Source of the DNA: Sipunculus nudus
Taxonomy: Eukaryota; Annelida; Sipuncula; Golfingiida; Sipunculidae
Reading direction: 5' to 3'
Assembly (NCBI GenBank): GCA_026874595.1
Contig: CM049322.1
Span: forward strand, 9,658,400-9,722,399
Length of the DNA: 64,000 nt
Of the stretch, positions 27,901 to 37,741 are shown piece after piece. The translations under genes and the position numbers were made by a program. The stretch's first letter is position 1, and every line of letters starts with the position of its first letter. The notes below the pieces were generated by a model, which searched no databases, was not told where the DNA came from, and saw nothing but the letters and a program-made list of their open reading frames with translations.

Positions 27901-30900
27901 TAACTTACTGATCATTTGTATGATATAACTCCTCGCAGCTGTTTTCATGAATGTGTGTATGTTCCCACTACAGATGCTATATGTCACACCAAGTGACATT
28001 TCGCCCTGTCGTCACATTAATCAACAAACACAACTATAAAACCCACTTGGGACCAGGGTGTCCATTTGGATGGTGTGCTGAATAGTAAATATGCACACAC
28101 CATGCAATCACTGACCACAGGGGTGTCCATTACTGACCAGTGACCACTGTGGAGTGACCACTAGTTTTGATTAATTGATAGTGTTAGCAATGAACTAAGT
28201 GGGTATCCAGTGATCACAGTCCTCACATCACCATCTGAAACTGGAGTTACCATGGTAACTCATGCATTACCATCACATCTGAATAGATAAGCTGTGTTTG
28301 CCTTTCATCCAGAGCATTAAGCCAAATGGATTCAAAGGTAACATTCAATTAAGGTCAACAATTCTTAAGTTTCTGTGTAAACCAAGTATGTATATGACTT
28401 ACATATAACTATAAATAAACAGGCCTCCAATTCCATTCATCAACCTCAGGAATTCTTAATCAGCATTGTCTCAGAAACAGATAAAAAATCTGACTCCTAA
28501 ATTCCATTCACAATCCTCAAGAACCAAATACTTTTACAAAATAAATAATTTCAAGTAAAAGCTTATTAAGCTCTTTTTCCCTTTCAATATGAAGGGTTGC
28601 CTCAACTGGAATATAAATATCATGAAAGGAATTTTATTAACATTTTAGGTATTTATTTTAGTTCAATATATATCTGAAAATTTGGCACTTCAAAATCTTG
28701 AATTGTATTTCAAAAGTTCCACTAGTGTCCACTGAAGCAGGTACACGTGATGACATCATTATATATAGGTCACAGTGACCTATAAATCAGATCAGCCAGA
28801 GCTATAAGCACTACACAAGAGTGCTTGGACAGAATACCAGGACATATTCAAGTGTCCCACAGAAAGCTACATTCATTCAATGATACTCAAGTACTGAGTA
28901 CCATGGGTAACCCAGTAGGATTTTGACACCAGCAAAGATGGTACATGAACATTACACTGTATATAACATGTTAATATAATGTAATTTTCACGAAACCAAA
29001 ATTTAGAGAACTGACATGGAACTACCTTTCACAAGCATGATATTTTCATGTATCCCCATTCAGGTTAAAATAAACCCTGATAAAAAAAATGATATATACG
29101 GCACATATACAGGCGGCAATTTAGCAACAATTATCACATACTTAAGAGAGGAAAATCATTAAGGAAAGTGACATAATATTATCCATTATGATGGCTACAG
29201 CTTAAGTACTATAGGAAACCAACAGTAACCCCTAACAGCGAAGTCCAAAGTTACAACACTCTAAACTGGTTTATCCAAATTTGAATGGTTTCCACAAAAC
29301 CACATCTCAGCAAATACAATCCTGATTGGTCCGTGACCTACTGAGCAAATTAAGTGGTATAGGAATCGAGAATATTGAATTTTAGCTTGGCCATATGATA
29401 GCTACAGAACACACTCCAATTCCTAGAGTCGGCAGCCTAATCCCCATTGATATTGGCAGCCAAACATTTGGAATCAATGAATATTCAATACAAGGCAAGC
29501 ATAGCTCGATTGTTTTGTATTGTGGTGAGGACAGCGACACGGGGAGGGTGAAGTGGTCACTGGTGGGCATGTGCTACTCTTGTGTTCAAATGTTGGCTCG
29601 GCAATCACCGGCCTGTGTTCCTTGTAATTACTGCCGAGTAGTTTAACTACTCAGCTCTAACACTGATCTCTGGTGGTACTCAATAAGCCGCTGTCAGAGA
29701 CAAACTACTGACATGTCAACCAGGGATAACATGTTAGTGAAACTTGATAGAAAGGGAAACACTATAACTGTTCTGAGAGGTTTTAATATATCAACAATAA
29801 CACAATGAACTTTTAAAATATTGTTTAACTTCAAACATAAATCAATTACCCTCCATCCCTCCCTCTTTCTATCTCTCTCATTAATTTTACTGGTTGCATA
29901 TAAACATCCCTATCTATTGCCCACAGCCAAGGAGAAATTATTAGATTTTTTTTTTAGAAATTTATTTTTTTTTGTTAATATTGTCTCTCTCTTAATCTCT
30001 TTAAACTGTTATAATAAGGATTTTAGAATGTTCATATTTGCCTTTCTCTCTATTTCTCAAAAGAAAAGGATAAATAAAAGATGTATATATATATGGTGGA
30101 TACTGGTAATTTATCATATCATATAAGCATCACAATGAATAGATAAATCCACAAGTAAGAAATGTGTTCCAGTGAAGCTTTAAAAGCTATATATCTTTGA
30201 TAAGAGCCTTTTCTGTTAAATTTATCAAGTACTTTCAATAAAAGATCCTGGATATTGAATGGCTATTTGACTGATTAAACATTACTAATTTTATGTAAGT
30301 TTAAGCAAGAATCTCACATAAGAGACTGGTAATAATACTATAGGCACAGTGCCTCAAAGTCAGGTAGTGTTCTATCACTAGCTATAGGCTTTATATTATG
30401 TCATGTAATACTTCAGCTGGCTTTTATTGTTCCTTTCTTATAATAGGTATGGTGAGCTCCCTACATATGCAAAAGCCGAAGAGTAAATCTTTCAAGTGTA
30501 AAGTCAAGTCCGGGAGGCTCATTAATTCCTTTACACCCCCAGCTCAAGTACCTGGACCCCTGCCTGTGTAATGTTTTCCTGATAGCAGTGATTATTCTTG
30601 CCACCCTACCCTACGACACCCCCTCGAAACCAAGGCGCCAATAGAATCATAGGACAATTGACTGTACTTGTTGTAGGTTAGTGCCCGGAAGTACCACTAG
30701 TATGACAAAGATTTTCTTGGTGTACTGGACGTGATTCGGCACACTGATTATGTCTTATTACCTGTGTACCTTAGATTCCATGGCTTTGTTCCTGCTGATC
30801 ACAGAATCATGTTACTTAATACCTGTAATACCATATGCGTGTAGAATGGTACTCATTGGTAGTTGTTATGTGTATATGTGTATATGTGTATCTGTGGTTG

Positions 30901-30997
30901 ATGAGAACCTTTATTTGTATATCTGAAGTTGTATAGGAAAGGAAACTTATATCTGTGCCCTTGTCTTTATTTCCTTGCTTTCACTCAAGACCTATTG

Positions 30998-31091
<94 letters not shown>

Positions 31092-32946
31092 GTTACTATG
31101 CTTTATTTGTCATTGTAAAATATATTCTTCTTCCCCCCTATTCCCTCAAAAACTCTGTATGTTTAGAATGTTTGTTATACATGTGATTGTTTTTATTTTT
31201 CTATCCCTCCCTCTCTCTTTCTCTCTCTCTCTCATTTTTTTCAATCTACAGTGGTAAAATACAATTATTACAGGAGTTAAGACAACATGAAGGGAAAAAT
31301 ATCTACAGTGCTACATACTGTGGTTTCACAGGTCGCAGTAAATTATATGGAGCTTTATACCACTGTCTTTGAAACTATTATAAAGCCTGGTATTTGAAAC
31401 TAGCACAACATCATTAGTGTATAATATTAAGTTCTCTGTGTTTCATACTACTGTACACACAGTCATGTATTGGGACTTCAGAGGCCAACTAAAGACATAT
31501 AACTCAAAGCCAGTGGAATAAAGTGCTAATCATTTATATATTAAGGGGTTATATGGGGTGTTTGATACAGAGTTTATTATGATTTCAAAGGCTTGTATAT
31601 GGCCTGAGTCATGCCAAGCTGGTTGTAAGGGGACAGGGTATAGGAAAGATACCCCCTTCTAGAGTGTTATAAGTATCCATGCTGAGATTGGCAATACCAC
31701 TAATGAACCACAAAGGCTTGAATTAGAGTGTGTACTCAGAGAGAGTAAACTTGTTAATTTGGTAACTATGTAATCCCTGACTGTGAATTAATTAGCCCCA
31801 CTGGGAAATCTTAAATTATGCTATTCAACAGCATGATAATTGGGTTAGAAACTGCATGTATTGTCTAAGCTGTCCCTAAATTTCTGTAATACACTGCACT
31901 TAAATGATCAGACTTTTTTTAATTTGGTAAATAATTATCTTGTAGTTGTACCTGATTATGTATACTAATGTACATAAGGATTCCTATATTATACTTTACT
32001 AATAAAGAGAACTTTGGTATGGTGTATTAGAAAGCCATTCAATTTCCAATAATGAAAAATTTACTTTTATTATTGTTGAAATATCCTATACAAAGGTTGT
32101 ATTTTTATTCTTTCCATGAAATGTAACTGGATTGATTTGCTTGTGGTGAGCAATAAACTGACTAAAGTTTATGACAAAAAGATAGCTATGTCATTACTCA
32201 CATAACAAATTACAAACATTTGAAGTTACACTGACATACAATGTTGCTGTTTTCCATACAATTTTTTCTCTTTTTATAATTCAAGTTCATATGTAATATA
32301 AAATATTTCTTAATACAATGGCAAAGTTAAACTTTATGCAATAAATATCTGCCACATGTATGTGCATTGACTTAATGCATCACACACCTCATAAACTTGA
32401 TAAATTGGTACAGGTACGTGATATATCATAATTTAAAGTGCATCCACGGCAGAATCGACACATCTGAACCTGTGAGTTGTTAATATCAAGGTATCAATCA
32501 CAGGTTTTTGTTATGAAACATGCACGACAGCTGTTGTGGTTGATTTCCGTGTCGCTAGTCGCGAACTACGGGCAAATATTATTGAATCTAAACTCGACCT
32601 CGCGTGTGTAAGGTTATCATGAAAGGCCCGTTTATATTGTAACTACATCGATTTGATCTATTTTCTGGCCTACGTCGCGAGCTAAATAGCTTTCACGGCT
32701 AGTCAAGGGCAACTTTAGTGTACATATACAATAGCAAGCTATCCTGAGTCGCGGTGGTCTTGTATATTGTGTTAAACGGTGCGGCACGAGAGGGGAGAAC
32801 CGGGGTCCATATATATCATTGAATACATAGGTACTCTACATAACACACCTTAAATACTAAAGCGTTTTCTTATCAATCAATACATTAACTGACTTACCTA
32901 GGACTAGAGCTGTCCCGCTGCATGAGTAAATTCCACATATAGCCAT
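6568..32946 (-). CDS. Immunoglobulin-superfamily protein gene, 5' part (signal peptide + 2 Ig domains), incomplete at 3' end
   Basis: Partial minus-strand gene; exons at 32,898-32,946, 7,810-8,157 and 6,568-6,852. Joined, they give 227 residues plus one base with no stop: a signal peptide (residues 1 to about 27), a V-type Ig domain (about 30-133) and a second Ig domain (about 134-227). All junctions are phase 1, the usual symmetry of shuffled extracellular Ig exons. The start is supported by a good context (AAAAATGG) and by an in-frame TAA nine codons upstream (32,971-32,973). Introns are about 24.7 kb and 957 bp. The last donor is open, so more domains, a membrane segment or a tail must follow at lower coordinates; none was recognised in 1-6,560. 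The product should be a cell-surface or secreted recognition or adhesion protein. Its ligand and subfamily (junctional, nectin-like, or the Ig part of an Ig-lectin protein) cannot be told from this part. Confidence 0.85.
6885..6923. repeat. (ATT)n microsatellite in IgSF intron 2
   Basis: About 12 uninterrupted ATT units, followed by TATATG-type low-complexity sequence. It lies 30 bases from the exon 3 acceptor side of intron 2. Confidence 0.9.
7810..8157 (-). CDS. IgSF gene exon 2: end of signal peptide and V-type Ig domain
   Basis: 348 bases, phase 1 at both ends, with acceptor tttacttctatttcag and donor ATAG|GTGAGT. Residues 17-132 of the joined protein. The Ig fold marks are all present: Cys47 (ASIPC), Trp60 (SVRW), and the late D-x-G-x-Y-x-C motif ADDAGEYDC ending at Cys113, about 66 residues after the first Cys as in V or I-set domains. 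It ends KTLLKVI, the G-strand style end of a V domain. It has no J-segment-like or recombination-signal features. Confidence 0.92.
10076..10088 (+). promoter_or_regulatory. Perfect DR1 nuclear-receptor half-site pair
   Basis: AGGTCA-A-AGGTCA, the consensus direct repeat spaced by one base that binds RXR- or HNF4-type receptors. Another near half-site follows. Located in intron 1 of the IgSF gene; occupancy is not known. Confidence 0.45.
10540..11125. repeat. 17-bp minisatellite with a 119-bp higher-order repeat
   Basis: Dozens of tandem units of the type CATCCCTCTATTACAGA, 17 bases each, with variants (CACCTCTCTATTATAGA and others). The variant CTCCCTAATACAG starts at 10,801, 10,920 and 11,039: exactly 119 bases (7 x 17) apart each time. 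The right half is therefore built from seven-unit blocks. The left end (10,500-10,620) is more degenerate. Confidence 0.92.
16073..16113. repeat. Short tandem duplication
   Basis: Two adjacent near-identical copies of TAACATTTAGATTAATCATAA, within intron 1. A local replication slip; no function suggested. Confidence 0.8.
23342..23362 (+). repeat. Poly-G tract of 21
   Basis: Twenty-one consecutive G in otherwise AT-rich intron sequence. It can form G-quadruplex structures, and its assembled length is doubtful. Confidence 0.9.
24555..24735 (-). mobile_element. tRNA-derived SINE (Meta/V-type core)
   Basis: Reads on the minus strand. A tRNA-like head includes GGTGTAATGGATAGGGCGCT, then the B box GTGGGTTCCCGTCC. 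A body follows with GGCAAAGTCTTTGCC and CATCCCAGGAGTGAA, then GGTACTGGCCGTAGGAGG. The body resembles the conserved central segment of Meta/V-type SINEs known from molluscs and other animals (recognition from memory). The ends are estimated to within about 10 bases. Confidence 0.75.
26361..26373 (+). promoter_or_regulatory. Second perfect DR1 nuclear-receptor site
   Basis: Again AGGTCA-A-AGGTCA, followed five bases later by the related half-site GGGTCA. The flanks differ from those of the copy at 10,076, so the two are not simply copies of one repeat. Confidence 0.45.
28767..28781. promoter_or_regulatory. Perfect palindromic oestrogen-response-type element
   Basis: AGGTCACAGTGACCT: two AGGTCA half-sites inverted with a 3-base spacer, the classic consensus. 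The symmetry extends to TATA on both sides. About 15 bases upstream is TGATGACATCA, an AP-1/CRE-like palindrome. Located in intron 1; activity is unknown. Confidence 0.5.
29382..29646. other. Unexplained CpG-retaining patch open on both strands
   Basis: Plus-strand frame 29,395-29,646 (83 codons) and minus-strand frame 29,382-29,570 (62 codons) both lie in a stretch with about nine CpG in 300 bp, unlike the surrounding intron. No domain is recognised. It could be an unlisted exon, an alternative first exon, an enhancer or a recent insertion. Confidence 0.3.
31005..31091. repeat. (CT)n / (AT)n compound microsatellite
   Basis: About 45 bases of CT repeats followed by about 40 bases of AT repeats, with another CT-rich tract at 31,205-31,233. 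Short frames reading through it are low-complexity artefacts. Confidence 0.9.
32898..32946 (-). CDS. IgSF gene exon 1: start codon and signal-peptide start
   Basis: 49 coding bases: 16 codons plus one base, ending at a strong donor (CTAG|GTAAGTC). The residues begin MAICGIYSCSGTALVL. Exon 2 completes the split valine codon and continues VFALLPLPLPAQ, giving a continuous hydrophobic leader with likely cleavage just after the proline/leucine-rich stretch. The clean join between sites 24.7 kb apart, in the correct phase, is the main evidence for this exon. Confidence 0.85.
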
Positions 32947-33170
32947 TTTTCTGATCAACCTGAACCTTAATTAGACAGCTATCTCCCGTACGTCTAGACC
33001 CAACTGGAGAGCACAACCATACACCTCTGAGAGCTTCAGCGTATTGAAGTCACGTGACACTACAGCAGGTGCCCGCTATGGGACCAAGGCGGCGCCACCG
33101 ACAGGAATGCGTGGAATTACGGGGCGCGTCTCAACATAGCAATGGCTCCTTAGACGTCCACCAACAACCT
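32947..33170 (-). promoter_or_regulatory. IgSF gene 5' leader and promoter region
   Basis: Sequence directly upstream of the start codon, rich in CpG and without an evident TATA box near the start. A perfect palindromic E-box GTCACGTGAC (33,049-33,058) is the site type bound by USF, Myc/Max or TFE/MITF bHLH-zipper factors. The in-frame stop at 32,971-32,973 marks the leader as untranslated. The transcription start cannot be fixed from sequence alone. Confidence 0.5.
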
Positions 33171-33840
33171 GATATATGCTTTCTTTGACATCATTTGAAA
33201 TGATTTCAGTTGGATTGCGTAAACTTTACGATTAAAATATCATTTATTCTATCAATAGCGGACCTAAGATGAAATTAAGTACATCATATGTAGATTACAT
33301 ATACATATGTATAAATACATAGTGGGACAGTAGCAATGCAGCAAATTATAAATGCATTAAATCGATGCATTCTAGTAAACAATATTGGCGTCGGATATGG
33401 CATAATCGTTTAATTTCCATTCGTTCATTTACAGATTATACCTGTTTTTATCTGTAGCTCATGACCTAAGGACAGATAAACAATATACGTGATGTAGTAA
33501 GCACTATTGCTGAACAAGAAACCCCTTTATAACCTTCATCAGGTATTAGCAAAGAAGTATGATATATTTTACTAACTAGTACTTGGTCTGCAAAACTAAT
33601 TATGTATATATTAATGTACATCTTAAAAATATAGCGACACCTAAGAGGAAAATGATATACGTGTATTAGTTGTTTATATTAATTGGACAGAGTACTGCTC
33701 ATGCTGTGGAAAATCCAATCCGATCGGAGATCCCTTATAGAACTAAAATATATTGTACATAGGGCATACACTTAAAAATATAATATCATAAATTAAACCG
33801 TCAGTCTATTGATACCGCAGGTATGGTAACACGTGTGTTG
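33171..33840. other. Intergenic, no recognisable feature
   Basis: AT-rich sequence upstream of the IgSF promoter with normal CpG frequency. No coding frame or repeat recognised. Confidence 0.5.
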
Positions 33841-33851
33841 TGTCAATATAA

Positions 33852-34032
33852 GGGGGCTCGGACCCCCCCCCCCCGCACCCCTTTATCAACCAGCGCAACC
33901 TTTTCTAATGGTTTCAGACATATTTTAATGCGGGCTGGACCTCCTTTTAAGAACCGGGGGACATTTTTTAGGATTAGTCATTAGGCTCCCGTGTTGCCCC
34001 CCTCCTTTTCCTCAGTCTTGGCTGCGCCCCTG
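33852..34032. mobile_element. Probable MITE relic with poly-C tract
   Basis: Contains GGGGGCTCGGACC followed by 12 C (33,863-33,874) and ends in GGCTGCGCCCCTG, whose complement CAGGGGCGCAGCC resembles the ends of the 35,055 element. The opposite end is not a clear inverted match, so boundaries are tentative. Confidence 0.4.
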
Positions 34033-34549
34033 TTTATTTACTGAACTTTACCGTATAAAGTTATTCCATGTTTCCCAAAACACAGCTTGAAAGAACAGGA
34101 TCAAGATAAATAGGTGGAAAATATGATTTATTTATATGATAAATTTATACCTGATATATACGTATGTAGGAATGTCTGTTAGACAGATTGATATTAAAGT
34201 ATATGGAAAAGAATGTGTGGTAATTACATCGATTTTTTTTAGAACCTATGGAATTGAATGTGTCAGTCTGAACCCAGAGAATATTGAGTGGATGTGGATT
34301 GGGGGCTCAGCATCCCAACACTGTCAGTTATATAAACTTATTTATTTACATGCATGGATTGTATAATAACTATAACTAATCGCGGAACTCTTCATGGCTC
34401 AGACAGTGGCGTTCGGTAGACTGTATAGCTGGATATAACCGGAAGGGAACCCGGAGAAACCCATCGGCTTTGGACGGGAAACTAGTCACATACATCGCAC
34501 AACACATATACGACAGGTCTATGCGACAGACAATTGGGGAAATTCCTGT

Positions 34550-34920
34550 GGGATAGTCGTGGGTGTTTCGTACGAAATTTAGGTGATTTGCGACGGGGAA
34601 AAAACCGTCGTTGACCCTTGTTGTAGAATATTGAACATGTTCAAACTTTTTCAGCGTCGAAGGTTATCCTTTATGCCAGGCACGTCTCGTAGGTCTGTTG
34701 TACGATGCCTTACGACTGCATGTGTTACGATAAACCTACGACTTTCGTACGATTTATTGGGTTATCTGAGGTCCTACGAATCGCAGGACTTTCCTATACC
34801 ACAGCCAACGATTGCCGCACGTTCCACCTATTAGGGCCTATAGGACGGTCCTACCAATGTTCTGCCGTTGTAGATCATTCCTGCGACCGCCGTGGGTTTG
34901 TCTTACCTACATAAGAAGGA
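34550..34920. repeat. TACGA-rich segment
   Basis: Seven TACGA motifs occur within about 240 bp (34,569-34,789), several inside GTACGA or CTACGA. CpG density is high, and two overlapping plus-strand frames have no recognisable domain. It looks like a degenerate simple or transposon-derived repeat, not a gene. Confidence 0.45.
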
Positions 34921-35054
34921 TTTGAAGGAAACGTGACAAGGCGGTTTGTCCAGCAATGTTTCTCGGTATATAATCGTATACACTGTATTATTCTATGTCC
35001 CAGATTTTTTAAGTCACAAGAGAGGAGGTGTTCCCCATAAGTCTCCTCTAAATT

Positions 35055-35275
35055 CAGTGGCGGATCCGGAGGGAGGTGGGGGGGGGGGGGGGGATGCATG
35101 GGGTCCTGATCCCCCCTTATGGAACCGAAACAACCTTATTTTTTAAGATTTTCAAACCAAGATTGCGACCCTGACCCCCTCCTTCCCGGACCACGCAGAT
35201 GACCTTTTTTTTAGGCTTTCTTTCAGTCTTCCTGGGTGTGACCCTTACGTTCCCAAAATCCTGGATCCGCCCCTG
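35055..35275. mobile_element. 221-bp hAT-like MITE with poly-G tract
   Basis: Terminal inverted repeats CAGTGGCGGATCCGG and CCTGGATCCGCCCCTG (13 of the outer 15 positions match). Sixteen G lie at 35,078-35,093. Flanking 5-mers AAATT and AAATC match at four of five positions and are a candidate target-site duplication. No coding capacity. A related end (CCTGGATCTGCGCTTG) occurs at about 60,312-60,327. Confidence 0.75.
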
Positions 35276-37567
35276 AAATCCATCCCAAACTGACACACTT
35301 TCCTAATTCATACCTTGAAAAGGGTTCATAAATTATCAATAAATATGCATCCAGATATCTTTATTTGAAATGTTGCAGATTGCTTTATTAACTTTTTCTT
35401 TTCTTCCAAATGATGGCATTACGATAGATCCCCCGGGAAATTTCTGGAAAAATATCAAATTCCTCTTATACGGGAAAATATGATAAATGGTCCCCTCTGC
35501 ACGGACACACGTGGCATTGCATGCTTCCGAAAATTTAAGACCAAAATACGGTCCTTTCTGATTGGTTGGCAGAGAGAAGTTGCGTTACAACGATTTAATG
35601 TCACTGGCAATTATAATATAATTTGGAGATAGGTAATAGCAAAATACCTTACTCTGCTTGTCAGAGTAAGGCTCAACCAATGAATACAAGACATGCTAAT
35701 TAGCATATTGATGAACCTGTTTCTTACATGTATTCAGGTGAGTCTGAAGCTAAGACTACGACTTTAAGTGCCATCGTGACGTAAAAAATGGTTAAAAATG
35801 TCCACGAGGAGAAATCTGATGAGAAAGTTTAACTGACGAGGAATATACTACAAAACAATTCTTTAGAAAAAAAAATATTGAAGTATGTTAGCCTATAGGC
35901 TCATATATAACCATGTCATTTCAGAAAGTCATTATTTACTTATTTTCCAAATTCCATCATTTTGATAAACATGTTATTTTTTCTCTATCTATTATCAGTA
36001 TGAAGTGCTTAAGTTAACAATTAACATAGGCCTAAATGAAGATATTTTTTTAGCCTTGAAGGTATGATATATTTTCTGTTACATCATTTTAATTGTGAAC
36101 AAAATAATCCATAAATGAACAAATATTCTTATTATTCAGAAATTTTTTTTCATATTATACGCCAAGTATATAGGTTCGCTATTTTAGATTAAAAGTTTAG
36201 CAGTAATAAATCTATATATTGGCCCGTTTTAAAAATTCAGTTATGTAAGGATTCATCCAAAGTAGCTTCATCTTTCGGTCAGTCAATGAACTAAATATGT
36301 TACGACTTGGATTGGTGAATTCAGGATGTTTCCAGCTCAACATTTTAGATAAACTTTCTGTTTAAATATGAACAAAGAATCCACTCTGGCAAAATAGCAC
36401 CATTCATATGCTTTCATGTATACCGCAGATTGGTGCCCCGAACCTTGATATAAGTGTACAGAGATACAGTGTTATACGCGTGACGAGCTAAATACATGCA
36501 TGGCCCGCTTGCCATGCACATGAGTAACGCAAGGTAAATTGATGTGGTCCTGCAGCGCTTGGCGATATCAATGTGTGCTGTCCTAGACATTTCCGCCTTG
36601 AATAATGGCTGTATAGGAGTAACGTTACCCGTTTTAAAATGTAAGGCTAAGATCAGATTGATAAGAAATCCATTTCACTTTCATATTGAAGCATCATCAA
36701 CTGATCACCGGCTGAAATTAATGAATCAGTAAATATCCTGAAGCAGAGTTCTGTGAATCTCTTAGTTAAGAGAAAATAATAGGAATTTTTGTCAAGTTTG
36801 TCAGAATTATGTGGGCATTCTTTGTATCATTTAATTCATATTTCGAACAGACTTTCTCATGTGTGAATATTAAAAACAACGGATAGTTTTTAGCGGACCC
36901 ATTATATATGAACTTGTACAAGAATGGCATATATTTCATTAAAAGCTTAATAAACTATTTAGTATCATTTAAGAATCAACAAGAGAGCTTAATTCTTATC
37001 TATAATTTTTGTGTACCAAATAAAATACCTGTGATATATGAATACTACTCGTGTTTTTATGTAAAAAATAGAAATTCTAAGGAATGCAGCCCTCCGCCAT
37101 TTCGCAGGTCCCTGTTTTGGCATGCTCCCCAAACCGTGTTTGCATTCAATTATTCGGTCCATATTCCCGGGTCTGATTCGTATATGTGTTTCTACATAAA
37201 ATGTCACATTTCATGTCCCCTAGCCATATTTGTTACTGAGAAATAAGCTAGTGCTAAAAATGACATTAATAACCATTCAAATCGTTGCTAAAGCTATATA
37301 ACCATACTTGTAAAATAAAAATAATTTAAAAGGGGCGATAATAAATACAGAAAATTAGCATATGTTACAATACCTTATTTTTTCATGTTGAATTCAAAAC
37401 AGCGTCATTCTGTGACCACTTTTCCATTTATACAGGTTTTGCTTTCTACGTGGTCACAGCGGTTAAAGTTTATGAAAATGATATTTTTTGCTTGATTTCA
37501 CATGATCATTTTGGCTTTTAATACAAAAATTTGGGGATAAAAATATGTCCCTAAAATACGTACCCAG
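35276..37567. other. Intergenic, no recognisable gene
   Basis: AT-rich with moderate CpG. The longest frame (36,908-37,246, plus) shows no domain or plausible splice context. Nothing supported. Confidence 0.4.
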
Positions 37568-37741
37568 CACCGTTACCTGACCTTAGACCTCGGGGCACTC
37601 GAACAGGAACCACTTTGTCTATACAGGGAGCAGCATAAATTGTAGTTCAGGAAATTTCGTACATATAAACCACAATTTAATTGAGTAACTGTTATATCAC
37701 TGCTGTCTCTTAATCATTAAAGTCTTAAAAAATCCCCGTAT

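Larger units (their letters stand above)
8158..32897 (-). other. Intron 1 of the IgSF gene (24.7 kb)
   Basis: Bounded by the exon 1 donor and exon 2 acceptor. AT-rich and strongly depleted in CpG. Contains the separately listed minisatellite (about 10,540-11,125), SINE (about 24,555-24,735), microsatellites and candidate nuclear-receptor sites. Open frames in it are short and match no family I recognise; no further Ig-like exon was seen on either strand. CpG-retaining patches at about 11,385-11,490, 15,665-15,860 and 29,330-29,700 remain unexplained. Confidence 0.7.
32415..33170. promoter_or_regulatory. CpG-rich region over the IgSF gene 5' end
   Basis: By hand count there are about 39 CpG in about 760 bp, against 0-7 per 600 bp across intron 1 on its left. 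It spans the promoter, exon 1 and the first 0.5 kb of intron 1. This is the pattern of an unmethylated promoter. The CpGs also extend away from the gene, so a divergent plus-strand transcript is possible, but no plus-strand exon was recognised. Confidence 0.55.

Noticed and set aside
30929-31372. Open frames rich in Ser, Leu, Ile and Tyr
   Set aside because: They are translations of CT and AT microsatellites.
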